Shown here: positions 54,615 to 64,000 of the stretch, in pieces | How positions within the stretch are numbered: the stretch's first letter is position 1 | Layout: every line of letters begins with the position of its first letter | Source: Alkalicaulis satelles | GTDB taxonomy: Bacteria; Pseudomonadota; Alphaproteobacteria; Caulobacterales; Maricaulaceae | DNA length: 64,000 nt | Assembly (NCBI RefSeq): GCF_008630495.1 | Contig: NZ_VWOJ01000004.1 | Location: 1 to 64,000, forward strand | Direction of reading: 5' to 3' | Position numbers and translations under genes: made by a program | Notes under the pieces: model-generated | The model's database searches: none | Seen by the model: the letters and a program-made list of their open reading frames with translations, nothing else | Told to the model about the DNA's origin: nothing

Positions 54615-55792
54615 GCGCGCGCACCGTCACCCTGCTGGGCGCGACCGGCTCTGTGGGCCAGGCCACGCTGGACCTGATCGCGCGCGCGCCTGAGGGCGCC
54701 TATGACGTCATGGCGCTCACCGCCAATACCGATGCTGAAAGCCTGGCCGCCGCCGCCCGCCGGGTCGGCGCGCGCTTCTGCGCCGTGGCGGATGAACGTG
54801 CGGGCCCCGCGCTGGAAGCCGCGCTTGCCGGAACCGGCGTTACCTGGGGCGCCGGTCCCCAGGCCGTGCTGGATGCTGCGGCCATGGAGGCAGACTGGGT
54901 GATGGCCGCCATTGTGGGCGCCGCCGGGCTGCAGCCGACCCTGGCCGCCGTGCGCCGGGGGGCGTGTGTGGCGCTGGCCAACAAGGAAGCGCTGGTATGC
55001 GCCGGCGTGATGATGCTGGAGGAGGCCGCGCGCTCCGGCGCGGTCATGCTGCCGGTGGATTCCGAACACAATGCCGTGTTCCAGGCCTTTGATCCGGCCC
55101 AGCGTGATCAGGTGCGCCGCATTATCCTGACCGCCTCGGGCGGGCCGTTCCGCAGGGCGGACCTCGAGACCATGCGCCAGGCCAGCCCGGCCCAGGCGGT
55201 GGCTCATCCCACCTGGTCCATGGGCGCGAAAATCTCCATCGACAGCGCCACCATGATGAACAAGGGGCTGGAGATCATCGAGGCCTGCCATCTTTTCGCC
55301 CTGCCGCAAGAGCAAGTGGATGTGCTGGTTCATCCCGAGGCCATCGTGCACGGGCTGGTGGAATACGCCGATGGCGGACTGCTGGCGCAGATGGGCTGTC
55401 CGGACATGCGCACGCCCATCGCCCACGCCCTGGCCTGGCCCGCGCGCATGGAGACGCCGGTGGAGCGCCTGGATCTGGCGCAGATCGGCCAGCTCAGCTT
55501 TGAAGCGCCTGACCTGGAGCGCTTTCCCGCCCTGGCGCTGGCGCGCGGGGCGTTCGCAGCGGGCGGCGCCGCGCCGGCGGTGCTCAATGCAGCCAATGAG
55601 GTGGCGGTGGCCGCATTCCTGTCGGGACAGATCGGCTTTCTTGACATCACCGCAGTGGTCTCGGAGGCTCTGGCCGCAAGCGAGGGGGGCGTTGACGGCG
55701 CGCCAGCGCCCGGCAGTCTGGACGCCGTGCTGGCCGCTGATGCGCTGGGACGGCGCCTGGCGGGCAAGGCGGCGGCGAAACTGGCGCGATAG
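54611..55792 (+). CDS. dxr: 1-deoxy-D-xylulose 5-phosphate reductoisomerase
   Basis: Dxr forms MEP in the non-mevalonate isoprenoid pathway, feeding UppS. The 393-residue product has the NADPH loop TLLGATGSVGQATLDL, CVALANKEALVCAG, the metal-binding VDSEHNAVFQAF, and MMNKGLEIIEACHLF. It begins with GTG, with its start overlapping the cdsA stop. Confidence 0.96.
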   Translation: MSARTVTLLGATGSVGQATLDLIARAPEGAYDVMALTANTDAESLAAAARRVGARFCAVADERAGPALEAALAGTGVTWGAGPQAVLDAAAMEADWVMAAIVGAAGLQPTLAAVRRGACVALANKEALVCAGVMMLEEAARSGAVMLPVDSEHNAVFQAFDPAQRDQVRRIILTASGGPFRRADLETMRQASPAQAVAHPTWSMGAKISIDSATMMNKGLEIIEACHLFALPQEQVDVLVHPEAIVHGLVEYADGGLLAQMGCPDMRTPIAHALAWPARMETPVERLDLAQIGQLSFEAPDLERFPALALARGAFAAGGAAPAVLNAANEVAVAAFLSGQIGFLDITAVVSEALAASEGGVDGAPAPGSLDAVLAADALGRRLAGKAAAKLAR

Positions 55793-55838
55793 CTGCACGG
55801 CAAAGACGCTCTGTGCCGGATATAACTGAGGGTGACGC

Positions 55839-57026
55839 ATGACCGAGCTGTTTGGCGCTGGCCTGTTGTCCGTCGCCGCCTTTGTGGCGGTGATCTCCTT
55901 CGTGGTGGTGATCCACGAGCTGGGCCATATGTGGGCCGGACGGATGTTCGGCGTGCACGCCGAGGTGTTCTCGGTCGGCTTCGGCCCCACGCTGGCCACC
56001 TGGCGCGACCGGCAGGGCACGCTCTGGCGCATCGCCGCCCTGCCTCTGGGCGGATATGTGCGCTTTCGCGGTGATGAAAACGCCGCCAGCGCGCCCGACC
56101 ACCAGGCGCTGGAACAATTGCGGGCCGGGCGCGCGGACGCTGACAGCGTGTTTCATTTCAAGCCGGTCTGGCAGCGCGCCATCATCGTGGCGGCCGGGCC
56201 GCTGGCCAATTTCCTGCTGGCGATCGTTGTGTTCGCCGCTCTGGGCATGGCGCGCGGGGAGTTCATAACGCCGCCCGTGATTGGCCAGGTGCAGGCCGGC
56301 TCGCCCGCCGAAATCGCCGGGTTTGAGCCCGGCGACCGGGTGGTGGCCATCAACGGGCGCACGGCGCGCAGCTTTACCGACATCTCGCAGGCCGTGATCG
56401 TGCGCACCGGCCAGGACATTCGCTTTGATGTCGAGCGGGGCGATGAGATCGTGCGCCTGAACGCCACGCCGCGCCGCGAGATTCGCGCTGATGGCCTGGG
56501 CGGCGAGCGGGCGATGGGTTTTCTGGGCGTCAGCTCCCAGACCGGCCGGCCCGAACAGGTGCGTTATTCACTCCTTGAGGCGCCGGGATATGGCGTGCGG
56601 CGGACCTGGGAAACCGTGTCCATGATCGGCGACTATATGGTGCGCCTGGTGACGGGCCGCGCCTCGTTCGAAATGATCAACGGACCCATCGGAATCGCCA
56701 CCACGGCGGGCCAGGTGGCCAATGTGTCCGTCGCCGCCCCTGCACAGGATTCGCCGCCCGCCCATGAGCGGGTCTGGCGCATGGTTCTGTCTCTGGCCGC
56801 CCTGTCGGCGGTGATCTCGGTGGCGCTGGGTTTGATGAATCTCCTGCCCATCCCGGTTCTCGACGGCGGCCACCTCGTGTATTACGCCTACGAGGCCGTC
56901 ACCCGGCGCGCGCCCAGCTTGGCGGTGCAGGAGATCGGTTTCAGGATCGGAGTCGGCCTCGTCCTGACCTTGCTGGTCGTGGCGACATGGAATGATTTGA
57001 ATTATTTGCGCGGTCTGTTCTTCTGA
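55839..57026 (+). CDS. rseP: Site-2 protease RseP
   Basis: RseP is an intramembrane zinc protease that cleaves anti-sigma factors in envelope stress. The 395-residue product has H26-E27-L-G-H30 in the first helix, a periplasmic PDZ domain at about 125-220 (IGQVQAGSPAEIAGFEPGDRVVAING), and the third zinc ligand D342 in NLLPIPVLDGGH. It lies between dxr and bamA, a conserved order. Confidence 0.95.
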   Translation: MTELFGAGLLSVAAFVAVISFVVVIHELGHMWAGRMFGVHAEVFSVGFGPTLATWRDRQGTLWRIAALPLGGYVRFRGDENAASAPDHQALEQLRAGRADADSVFHFKPVWQRAIIVAAGPLANFLLAIVVFAALGMARGEFITPPVIGQVQAGSPAEIAGFEPGDRVVAINGRTARSFTDISQAVIVRTGQDIRFDVERGDEIVRLNATPRREIRADGLGGERAMGFLGVSSQTGRPEQVRYSLLEAPGYGVRRTWETVSMIGDYMVRLVTGRASFEMINGPIGIATTAGQVANVSVAAPAQDSPPAHERVWRMVLSLAALSAVISVALGLMNLLPIPVLDGGHLVYYAYEAVTRRAPSLAVQEIGFRIGVGLVLTLLVVATWNDLNYLRGLFF

Positions 57027-57066
57027 TCCGGAAGCAGGCTGGCAGCCGAGGGGACGAGGCGGTTTC

Positions 57067-59463
57067 ATGACGCGTATTTTTCTGGCTTTTGCGGCGATCT
57101 GGGCCGCGCTGTGCATCACCGGCGCGGCGTCCGCTCAAACCCCTGTACAGCCAGCCCCGGAGGTCCAGCCTCCTGACAGCGCTCTGGCCGAGGCCGCGCC
57201 CCAGCGCCCCGTCTTGCAGATTCTGGTGCGCGGCAATCAGCGCGTCGAGGCGGCCACCATTCTCTCTTATGTGCTGGTCCAGCCCGGTGAGATTCCCAAT
57301 CCGCGCCTGATCAACCTGTCGATCCAGACCCTTTACGCCACCAATCTGTTCTCTGACGTGCGCATTGCGGTCGATGGCTCGACCATGGTGGTGCAGGTGG
57401 AGGAGAACCCGATCATCAACCGCGTGGTGCTGGAGGGTAATCGCGCCGTGCGCGACAGCCGCATCACCGACGAGATCGAGCTGCAGCCGCGCGCCATCTT
57501 CACCCGCGCGCGCGTGCAGGCCGACGTGCAGCGCATTCTTGAAGTCTACCGGCGCGCCGGCCGCTTCGCGGCCACGGTGACGCCCCAGATCGTGGAGCTG
57601 TCACAGAACCGGGTCGATCTGGTGTTCGAGATCGCCGAAGGCCCTGTCACCGGCGTGCGGCGGATTGCGTTTGTGGGCAATGAGCGCTTTTCCGACCGGC
57701 GTTTGCGCGGCGAGATCGTGACGACGGAGGCGCGCTGGTGGCGCTTCTTCTCCTCACACGACAATTACGACCATGACCGCATCGAGTTCGATCGCGAACA
57801 GCTGCGGAACTTCTACAATGACCGGGGCTTTGCGGACTTCCGCGTCACCTCCGTGGTGGCCGAGCTGACCCCGGACCAGCGCGACTTCTTCATCACCTTC
57901 ACCCTGGACGAGGGCCAGCGCTACCGCTTCGGGAATATCTCGGTCGAAACCCGTATTGAAGATCTCAATATCGAACTGCTTGAACGCGCCGTGCCCACCC
58001 AGGAGGGCGATCTCTATGTGGGCAGCAAGATCGAGGAATCTATCGAGACCCTTACCTTCGCAGCGGGTGCGGCGGGCTATGCCTTCGTGAATATCAATCC
58101 GCGCGTGCAGGTGAACCGCGACACCCAGACCGTGGACATCACCTATGTGATCAATGAAAGCCCGCGGGTGTATATCGAGCGCATCGACATTGTCGGCAAC
58201 ACCCGCACGCTGGACCGGGTGATCCGGCGCGAGCTGGACATTGTGGAAGGCGACGCCTTCAACCAGGCTCTGCTCAACGTGTCGCGTTCGCGCGTGCGCC
58301 GGCTGGGCTTCTTCGAAAATGTGGAAATCGAGCCGGTCCAGGGCAGCCAGGCGGACCGCGCGCGCGTTCAGGTGCGCGTGACCGAACAGCCCACGGGCGA
58401 GCTGGCCTTCGGGGCGGGCTTCTCCTCGCTTGACGCCTTCCTGATCGACTTCTCCATCTCGGAGCGGAACTTGCGCGGACGCGGCCAGTTCCTGCGCTTG
58501 CGGGTCTCGGCCAGCTCCCGGCGCGAGCAGGTGGATATCCGCTTTACCGAGCCGCGCTTCCTTGACCGCAATCTGGCGGCGGGCTTCGACCTGTTCACCG
58601 TGCGCTCGGACTTCTCGCGCGAGGCCTCGTTCCAGACCCAGTCCACGGGTCTGAGCCTGCGCGCCGGCTTCCCGCTGACGCGTTCGGTGCAGGCGGGTCT
58701 GAACTACACCATCCGGGTCGACGAGGTGACCGCCTTCTCAGGCGTCGCCGAATCCATCCGCCGCGCGGCGGGCTCGCGCACCACCTCCCTGGTCGGTTAT
58801 TCGCTGAGCTGGAACCGGGTGGATGACTTCATCAACCCGTCGAACGGATTCCAGATCAGTTTCAACCAAGATTTCGCCGGAATCGGGGGTGATGTTCGGT
58901 ATGTCCGCTCCGAATTGTCGGGCGGGGTCTACAGGAACGTGTTCCGTGACGATGTCGTGCTCAGCTTCACCGGCACCGCAGGCTATCTGCTCTCATGGGG
59001 CGGGGACGTGGCCCGGGTCAATGACCGCTTCTTCAAGGGCGGCAACAGCTTCCGCGGCTTCGAAACCGCAGGCATCGGTCCGCGCGTCGTGCAGCGGCGC
59101 CTGGACAGCGACGGCAATGAGCGCCTGTTTGCGGGCGATGCGCTGGGCGGCAATCTTTATGCTATCGGCGCCTTTGAGCTCGCCTTCCCGACCGGCTTGC
59201 CTGAACAGTACGGCGTGCGCGCCAGCCTGTTCACCGAGTTCGGCACGCTCGGCCTGCTGCCGGGCGAGGACAAAGTGGATGATGAGGGCGGTCTGAATGC
59301 GATCTTCACGGTGGACGAACTGGCTCCACGCGCCTCGGGCGGCCTGTCCGTCTTCTGGGATTCGCCTTTCGGGCCGGTGCGGTTCGACTTCGCGCACGCC
59401 TTCATCAAGGAAGACTATGACCGCGGACGCTTCTTCCGCTTCAGCACAATGACAGGGTTCTAA
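57067..59463 (+). CDS. bamA: Outer membrane protein assembly factor BamA
   Basis: BamA inserts beta-barrel proteins into the outer membrane. The 798-residue protein has a signal peptide ending ASA/Q near residue 23, five POTRA domains to about residue 440, and a C-terminal 16-strand barrel with the L6 motif KGGNSFRGFE (VRGF-type). It ends in a terminal phenylalanine (STMTGF), the usual barrel signal. It is 40 bases after rseP and four bases before the skp-like gene. Confidence 0.97.
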   Translation: MTRIFLAFAAIWAALCITGAASAQTPVQPAPEVQPPDSALAEAAPQRPVLQILVRGNQRVEAATILSYVLVQPGEIPNPRLINLSIQTLYATNLFSDVRIAVDGSTMVVQVEENPIINRVVLEGNRAVRDSRITDEIELQPRAIFTRARVQADVQRILEVYRRAGRFAATVTPQIVELSQNRVDLVFEIAEGPVTGVRRIAFVGNERFSDRRLRGEIVTTEARWWRFFSSHDNYDHDRIEFDREQLRNFYNDRGFADFRVTSVVAELTPDQRDFFITFTLDEGQRYRFGNISVETRIEDLNIELLERAVPTQEGDLYVGSKIEESIETLTFAAGAAGYAFVNINPRVQVNRDTQTVDITYVINESPRVYIERIDIVGNTRTLDRVIRRELDIVEGDAFNQALLNVSRSRVRRLGFFENVEIEPVQGSQADRARVQVRVTEQPTGELAFGAGFSSLDAFLIDFSISERNLRGRGQFLRLRVSASSRREQVDIRFTEPRFLDRNLAAGFDLFTVRSDFSREASFQTQSTGLSLRAGFPLTRSVQAGLNYTIRVDEVTAFSGVAESIRRAAGSRTTSLVGYSLSWNRVDDFINPSNGFQISFNQDFAGIGGDVRYVRSELSGGVYRNVFRDDVVLSFTGTAGYLLSWGGDVARVNDRFFKGGNSFRGFETAGIGPRVVQRRLDSDGNERLFAGDALGGNLYAIGAFELAFPTGLPEQYGVRASLFTEFGTLGLLPGEDKVDDEGGLNAIFTVDELAPRASGGLSVFWDSPFGPVRFDFAHAFIKEDYDRGRFFRFSTMTGF

Positions 59464-59467
59464 GACT

Positions 59468-60076
59468 ATGAAACGTATTGGTATCAATCTCTCCGGCGCG
59501 CCGCTGCGTATGCTCACGGCCCTGGTTCTGGCCGCAGCCGCCAGCGCCGCGGCGTCGGCTCAGCAAATCCTTGTCGTGGACCAGGAGCGCGCCCTCAACG
59601 AGAGCGCGGTGGGCCAGCACATCGCCGCCCAGCTCGAACGCATCGGCACGGAAATGACCAGTGAGCTGCAGCCGATCCAGGCGGCTGTGCGTTCTGAAAA
59701 CGAGGCGCTCACCACCGAGACCTCGGCCATGACCGAAGAAGCCATCCGCCAGCGCCCCGACCTGATCGAGCGTTTCGGCCAGCTTCAGCAGGATATGCGC
59801 AATCTCGAGGCCCAGGGCCGCATGCGCCAGCAGGAGCTGGCGGCGACCGAGCAGGCCGCCCTGCAGCCTGTCGTCCCGATTCTGCAGGAGATCATGCAGG
59901 AAGTGATGTCCGAGCGTAGCGGCGTGATCTTGCTGGACCAGTCGGTCACCGTCATGACGTCGGGCAGCGTGGACATCACCGATGTGGTGATCGAGCGGCT
60001 CAACGCGCGCATCACCACCACGCCGGTGAACCGCGTGCGTGCGCCTCAGCGCAACGCCAACAACAACAACCAGTAA
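59468..60076 (+). CDS. skp: OmpH/Skp-family periplasmic chaperone
   Basis: Skp holds unfolded outer-membrane proteins in the periplasm. The 202-residue protein has a signal peptide (to about residue 33, ASAAASA), then a helical, Gln/Glu-rich coiled-coil region typical of OmpH (QRALNESAVGQHIAAQLERI-like VDQERALNESAVG). The C-terminal Asn-rich tail is unusual but short. It follows bamA by four bases; bamA-skp-lpxD is standard. Confidence 0.85.
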   Translation: MKRIGINLSGAPLRMLTALVLAAAASAAASAQQILVVDQERALNESAVGQHIAAQLERIGTEMTSELQPIQAAVRSENEALTTETSAMTEEAIRQRPDLIERFGQLQQDMRNLEAQGRMRQQELAATEQAALQPVVPILQEIMQEVMSERSGVILLDQSVTVMTSGSVDITDVVIERLNARITTTPVNRVRAPQRNANNNNQ

Positions 60077-60083
60077 GCCTGTC

Positions 60084-61109
60084 ATGGGGGCCGATCCGCG
60101 CTTCTTCGAGCGGCTCGGCCCGCTGACAGCCTCCAGCCTCGCCGCTCTTGCCGGCGCGCGTCTGGAGGGCGATGGCGAGGCGCAGGTTTGCGATGTGGCC
60201 GAGCTCGCCGGGGCGGCTTCGGGCGCGCTTGTCTTCATCGACAAGGCGCCTGCCGAACCGCTGGACGCCCATGGCGCATGCGTCATCGCGCCTGAAAACG
60301 CCGTCTCTCTCATCGGCTCGGCCAGTGCTGTGCTGGTGCACGCTGCTCCGCGCGCGGCCTTCGCCCGTGCGTTGCAGGCCCTGTTGCGGGTGCGCGAGCA
60401 TGAGGGCTCGGAGCCGGTGGCCGCGTCAGCGCAGATCGACCCTTCCGCGCGCCTTGCGCCGGGCGTGGTGATCGGGCCTGACGCACGGATCGGCGCGGAT
60501 GTGGTGATCGGTCCGGGCGCCGTGATCGGCCCGGGCGTGGACATTGGCCCGGGCTGCCGGATCGGCGCGCGCGCCGTGATCCTTTGCACGATCATGGGCC
60601 GGGACTGCGAGATCGCCGCCGGCGCCATTATCGGCGAATCGGGCTTTGGCCTGGCCTATGAGGGCCGCGAAGTGCTTTCCCTGCTGCATGCCGGACGGGT
60701 GATGATGGGCGACGCCGTCACGGTCGGCGCCAACACCACCATCGACCGGGGCATGTTGCGCGATACAGTGATCGGCACGGGCTGCCGGATCGATAATCTG
60801 TGCCAGATCGCCCATAATGTGGAACTGGGCGAATACACCATCATGGCCGCCCTGGCCGGGCTGTCCGGCAGCGTGAAAACCGGACCCGGGGTGATGCTGG
60901 GCGGGCGCGTGGGGCTGGCCGATCATGTCACAGTGGGCGCGGGCGCCCGGCTGGCGGCCAGTTCAGGCGTAATGCATGATATACCTGCGGGCGAAACCTG
61001 GGGCGGCACGCCGGCCCAGCCGATGCGTGGCTGGATGCGTGAAACCGCCTGGCTGCGCCGGGAGAGCGCACGCAAACCGGGCCGGTCCAAGCCGGAAGGA
61101 TCTTCATGA
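60084..61109 (+). CDS. lpxD: UDP-3-O-acylglucosamine N-acyltransferase
   Basis: LpxD adds the second hydroxyacyl chain in lipid A synthesis. The ATG at 60084 gives 341 residues; upstream in-frame codons to 60039 lie inside skp. The N-terminal LpxD domain (LGPLTASSLAALAGARLEG) is followed by left-handed beta-helix hexapeptide repeats such as IGPDARIGADVVIGPG, and by the catalytic-type CQIAHNVELGEYT. It overlaps fabZ by four bases. Confidence 0.95.
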   Translation: MGADPRFFERLGPLTASSLAALAGARLEGDGEAQVCDVAELAGAASGALVFIDKAPAEPLDAHGACVIAPENAVSLIGSASAVLVHAAPRAAFARALQALLRVREHEGSEPVAASAQIDPSARLAPGVVIGPDARIGADVVIGPGAVIGPGVDIGPGCRIGARAVILCTIMGRDCEIAAGAIIGESGFGLAYEGREVLSLLHAGRVMMGDAVTVGANTTIDRGMLRDTVIGTGCRIDNLCQIAHNVELGEYTIMAALAGLSGSVKTGPGVMLGGRVGLADHVTVGAGARLAASSGVMHDIPAGETWGGTPAQPMRGWMRETAWLRRESARKPGRSKPEGSS

Positions 61110-61561
61110 CCGAGCAAGCTGAAATCACCCCGGACGAAATCCTGCGCCGCCTGCCCCACCGTTTTCCTTTCCTGCTGGTGGACAGGGCGGTCGATTATGT
61201 CGAGGGCCAGTCCATCACCGGGATCAAATGCGTGTCCGCCGCCGATCCCTATTTTCCCGGCCATTTCCCCGACAATCCGGTCATGCCGGGCGTGTTGGTG
61301 ATCGAGGCGCTGGCCCAGACCGGCGCCATCTTGATGTCCAAGACCCTCAACGCCGATATCGCCAACACCGTGATCTATTTCATGGGCGTGGAGAACGCCC
61401 GCTTCAGAAGGCCGGTGCGTCCGGGCGATGTGCTGGAAATGCCGGTGCAGGTGGTCGCCAGCCGGCGCGGCGTTTTCAAGTTCAAGGGCGAGGCGCGGGT
61501 CAATGGCGTGCGCTGCGCGGATGCGGAGTTTTCCGCCACCTCGGCCCAGCGGCAGGCATAG
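61106..61561 (+). CDS. fabZ: 3-hydroxyacyl-ACP dehydratase FabZ
   Basis: FabZ dehydrates 3-hydroxyacyl-ACP in fatty acid synthesis and competes with LpxA/LpxD for 3-hydroxyacyl chains. The 151-residue hotdog-fold enzyme has LPHRFPFLLVDRAV and the active site PGHFPDNPVMPGVLVIEA with H53 and E67. It lies between lpxD (overlap) and lpxA (six-base gap). Confidence 0.96.
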   Translation: MTEQAEITPDEILRRLPHRFPFLLVDRAVDYVEGQSITGIKCVSAADPYFPGHFPDNPVMPGVLVIEALAQTGAILMSKTLNADIANTVIYFMGVENARFRRPVRPGDVLEMPVQVVASRRGVFKFKGEARVNGVRCADAEFSATSAQRQA

Positions 61562-61567
61562 GCGGTC

Positions 61568-62356
61568 ATGTCCAAAATCCACCCCACCGCTCTCATCGAC
61601 CCTTCCGCGCGTATTGGCCAGGACGTGGAGATCGGCCCGTATTGCGTGATCGGCCCGCATGTGGAGATCGGTGCGCGCACGCGGCTTCTGTCCCATGTTT
61701 CGATCCAGGGCTGGACGCGCCTGGGCGAGGATTGCGTGCTGCACCCCTTTGTGGCGGTGGGCGAGCCGCCCCAGGACTTCAAGTACAAGGACGGCGAGGT
61801 GCGTCTGGAGATCGGCGTGCGCAATACGCTGCGCGAGCATGTCACCATGCATCTGGGCACCCCCACCGCGCGCGGCGTCACCCGCGTGGGCTCGGGCGGG
61901 TATTTCATGGTCGGCTCTCATGTGGCCCATGACTGCATCGTCGGGGACAATGTGGTGTTCGCCAATAACGCCACTCTGGGCGGTGAATCCACCGTGGGTG
62001 ATTTTGTGATCATGGGCGGGCTTTCGGCCCTGCATCAGAAATGCCGCGTGGGGCGCTACGCCTTCATCGGCGGCGGCGCGCCGGTCACGGGCGATGTCAT
62101 CCCCTACGGCATGGTGGATAATGACGGCTGGCTGGCCGGGCTCAATCTGGTCGGGCTCAAGCGCCGGGGCTTCTCGCGCGAGACCATCCATAATCTGCGC
62201 GCGGCCTATCGCCTGCTCTACGCCGAGGAAGGCGCCTTCAACGAACGCATCGAGGATGCTGCGCGCCTGTTCGCCGGCGCGCGCGAGGTGATGGACATCA
62301 TCGAATTCATCAAGGCGCCTGCGGCGCGTCCGCTCGCCATTCCGGAACCGCGCTGA
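61568..62356 (+). CDS. lpxA: UDP-N-acetylglucosamine acyltransferase
   Basis: LpxA catalyses the first step of lipid A synthesis. The 262-residue product has hexapeptide repeats from the start ([20 protein letters not shown]), the catalytic-type His in [13 protein letters not shown], and [20 protein letters not shown] in the C-terminal domain. It is followed after one base by lpxI. Confidence 0.96.
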   Translation: MSKIHPTALIDPSARIGQDVEIGPYCVIGPHVEIGARTRLLSHVSIQGWTRLGEDCVLHPFVAVGEPPQDFKYKDGEVRLEIGVRNTLREHVTMHLGTPTARGVTRVGSGGYFMVGSHVAHDCIVGDNVVFANNATLGGESTVGDFVIMGGLSALHQKCRVGRYAFIGGGAPVTGDVIPYGMVDNDGWLAGLNLVGLKRRGFSRETIHNLRAAYRLLYAEEGAFNERIEDAARLFAGAREVMDIIEFIKAPAARPLAIPEPR

Positions 62357-62357
62357 C

Positions 62358-63212
62358 ATGGCCCGGCCCTGGTCCAGGCTGGGCCTGGTGGCCGGCGGCG
62401 GAGACCTGCCGGTGCATGTGGCCGAGGCGGCGCGCGCGGATGGCCGGCTGGGCGCGGTGGTCGCGCTCAAGGGGTTCGCCGACCCGGCCCGGTTCGACAG
62501 CGCCAGCGAACGCCGGCTGGGCGAGATCGGCGCGATCCTCAAGGACTTTGAAGCGGCTGGCTGCGATGCGATATGCCTTGTGGGCCAGGTGGCGCGGCCC
62601 GATTTCAGCCAGCTCAGACCTGACCTGAAGACGATAAGCATCCTGCCGCGCATCATGGCCGCCGCCACGCGCGGGGATGACGCCCTGCTGCGCGCCGTGA
62701 TCGCCGTGTTCGAGGAGGAAGGCCTGATCGTGGCCGGCGCTGACGAGATTGCCGGCGAGCTGACCGCGAAGCCCGGTTATCTCGGTGCGGTGCGCCCGGA
62801 TGAGGCCGCGCGCGCCGATGCGCTCAGGGCCCTGCATGTGGCCGGTGTGATCGGCTCGGAAGATATCGGTCAGGGCGCGGTGGCGTGCGCGGGGCTGGTG
62901 CTGGCGGTGGAGGCCCAGGAGGGCACGGACGCCATGCTGGCGCGGGTGGCGGCGCTGCCCGAGACGCTGCGCGGCACGCCGCAGGCGCGCCGCGGCGTGC
63001 TCGCCAAGCGGCCCAAGCCGGTGCAGGAGCGCCGCATCGATCTGCCCGTCATCGGCGTATCCACTGTTGAAGGCGCTGCGCGCGCGGGGCTGGCGGGCCT
63101 TGTGGTTCCCGCCGGCGGGGCGCTGATCCTGGGCGCGGATGCGGTGGCGCGCGCCGCCGGGGCGCATGGCCTGTTTGTCTGGATCACGGACGGCGATGAT
63201 GGCCCGGCCTGA
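62358..63212 (+). CDS. lpxI: UDP-2,3-diacylglucosamine pyrophosphatase LpxI
   Basis: LpxI hydrolyses UDP-2,3-diacyl-GlcN to lipid X; it replaces LpxH in most alphaproteobacteria. The 284-residue DUF1009-type protein has LGLVAGGGDLPVHVAEAAR at the N-terminus and the C-terminal domain with DLPVIGVSTVEGAARAGLAG. Its 3' end overlaps the lpxB start by 14-17 bases. Confidence 0.94.
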   Translation: MARPWSRLGLVAGGGDLPVHVAEAARADGRLGAVVALKGFADPARFDSASERRLGEIGAILKDFEAAGCDAICLVGQVARPDFSQLRPDLKTISILPRIMAAATRGDDALLRAVIAVFEEEGLIVAGADEIAGELTAKPGYLGAVRPDEAARADALRALHVAGVIGSEDIGQGAVACAGLVLAVEAQEGTDAMLARVAALPETLRGTPQARRGVLAKRPKPVQERRIDLPVIGVSTVEGAARAGLAGLVVPAGGALILGADAVARAAGAHGLFVWITDGDDGPA

Positions 63213-64000
63213 GCGCATTTTCATCGCCGCCGCAGAGCCCTCGGGCGATGTGCTGGGCGCGGAGCTGATCGACGCCCTGCGCGCGCGGGCGCCGGACGTG
63301 GTCATCGCCGGTGTGGGCGGCGCCCAGATGACGGCGCGCGGCGTGGTGTCTCCCTTTGATATCTCCGAATTGTCCGTGCTGGGCATTGCCGAGGGCGTGA
63401 AAGCCTATGGCCGGGTCAAGGCGCGCGCAGCCGAGACGGCGGCGGAAGCTGCGGCCTTCGGCGCGGACGCCGCCGTGCTGATTGATTCCTGGGGCTTCAT
63501 GGTGCGCGTGGCCTGGCGGTTGAAGGCGGATGCGCCGGAGATCGCCCGGATCAAATATGTCGCCCCTCAGGTCTTCGCCACCCGTCAGGGGCGGGCGAAA
63601 ACGCTCGCTGAAGCGGCCGATCATCTGCTGGCCATCCATCCCTTTGACGCGCCGTATTTTGAACCCCACGGTCTGACCACGACCTTTGTGGGCAATCCGG
63701 CGCTGGCGCGCGACTTGTCAGGTGACGGGGCGGCGTTTCGCACTCGACATGGCATTGGCGCGGATGAAGAGATGCTGCTGATGCTGTTCGGCAGCCGGCG
63801 TTCGGAGCTGGAGCGCCTGTTCGAGCCCTTCGCGGCGGCGGCGGGCCGGCTGAAGGAAGCCCGCCCCGAAACACGCCTGGTCACCGTCCTGTCGCCCTCC
63901 ATCGCCGATGCGGCGCGCGCCCTGATCGCGGCCGAGCCGTCCCTGTCAGAGCTGATCGTGGTGGACGGGGCGCAGAAGCTGGACGCTTTCCATGCCGCCG
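63199..64000 (+). CDS. lpxB: Lipid-A-disaccharide synthase (partial, runs off the right edge)
   Basis: LpxB condenses lipid X with UDP-2,3-diacyl-GlcN. The frame from ATG 63199 (63196 is also ATG) stays open to the window end, giving 267 codons of an expected 380 or so. It begins MARPERIFIAAAEPSGDVLGAELI-like (AAEPSGDVLGAELIDALR), then DISELSVLGIAEG and IDSWGFMVRVA, a family-specific block. It overlaps lpxI by 14 bases. The active-site C-terminal half (UDP-binding) lies outside the window. Confidence 0.94.
   Translation, partial: MARPERIFIAAAEPSGDVLGAELIDALRARAPDVVIAGVGGAQMTARGVVSPFDISELSVLGIAEGVKAYGRVKARAAETAAEAAAFGADAAVLIDSWGFMVRVAWRLKADAPEIARIKYVAPQVFATRQGRAKTLAEAADHLLAIHPFDAPYFEPHGLTTTFVGNPALARDLSGDGAAFRTRHGIGADEEMLLMLFGSRRSELERLFEPFAAAAGRLKEARPETRLVTVLSPSIADAARALIAAEPSLSELIVVDGAQKLDAFHAA

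Overview
This window is a high-GC alphaproteobacterial chromosome segment. It carries a gcrA cell-cycle regulator gene, perfect CtrA-type boxes (TTAA-N7-TTAA) in two promoter regions, and an FtsZ with a very long C-terminal linker. These point to the Caulobacterales/Maricaulales group (Hyphomonadaceae or Maricaulaceae-like marine relatives of Caulobacter). Genus assignment is inference. No insertion sequence, prophage, CRISPR array or rRNA operon was seen. One tRNA gene is present.

Layout. 1-14.3 kb: the S10-spc-alpha ribosomal supercluster (rpsJ to rplQ) with secY, adk and rpoA, closed by a strong terminator. 14.3-19.4 kb: a Deg-family protease behind a candidate heat-shock promoter, tRNA-Gly(TCC), free methionine sulfoxide reductase, an M3 peptidase lipoprotein and a small unknown protein. 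19.5-23.2 kb: a BcsB-like envelope protein and an unknown secreted protein behind a perfect CtrA box, then gcrA. 23.2-27.9 kb: pabC-pabB-phosphatase on the minus strand, small DUF486, DUF4169 and ribbon-helix-helix genes, and lpxC. 28.2-29.6 kb: an apparently autoregulated cassette (DUF2141 protein, six-helix membrane protein, winged-helix regulator) lying between ftsZ and lpxC, which are often neighbours in alphaproteobacteria. 29.8-34.5 kb: ftsZ with CtrA and DnaA-like sites, an SDR, a MidA/NDUFAF7-type methyltransferase and lgt. 34.6-36.4 kb: ubiK-like, ybjN-like, proC.

36.4-47.2 kb is the accessory-looking part. It holds a Tat-exported SDR; a compact operon of C5-cytosine methyltransferase, FAD-dependent monooxygenase and Vsr repair endonuclease; gltX; a divergent DUF1330/DUF1838/CpcT-like group around an 18-bp palindrome; and a cysteine hydrolase with two PuuE-like deacetylase-fold hydrolases, interrupted by a nested-palindrome repeat element.

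47.2-64 kb: icd, trmJ, then a long plus-strand core run: rpsB-tsf-pyrH-frr-uppS-cdsA-dxr-rseP-bamA-skp-lpxD-fabZ-lpxA-lpxI-lpxB. It links translation factors to isoprenoid and phospholipid precursors, outer-membrane assembly and lipid A synthesis. lpxB runs off the right edge.

The most unusual items are the dcm-FAD monooxygenase-vsr operon, the CtrA-box-controlled BcsB-like gene without a visible cellulose synthase, the self-regulated cassette between ftsZ and lpxC, and the hydantoin/ureide-type hydrolase cluster with its palindromic repeat. No intergenic stretch exceeds 300 bases.
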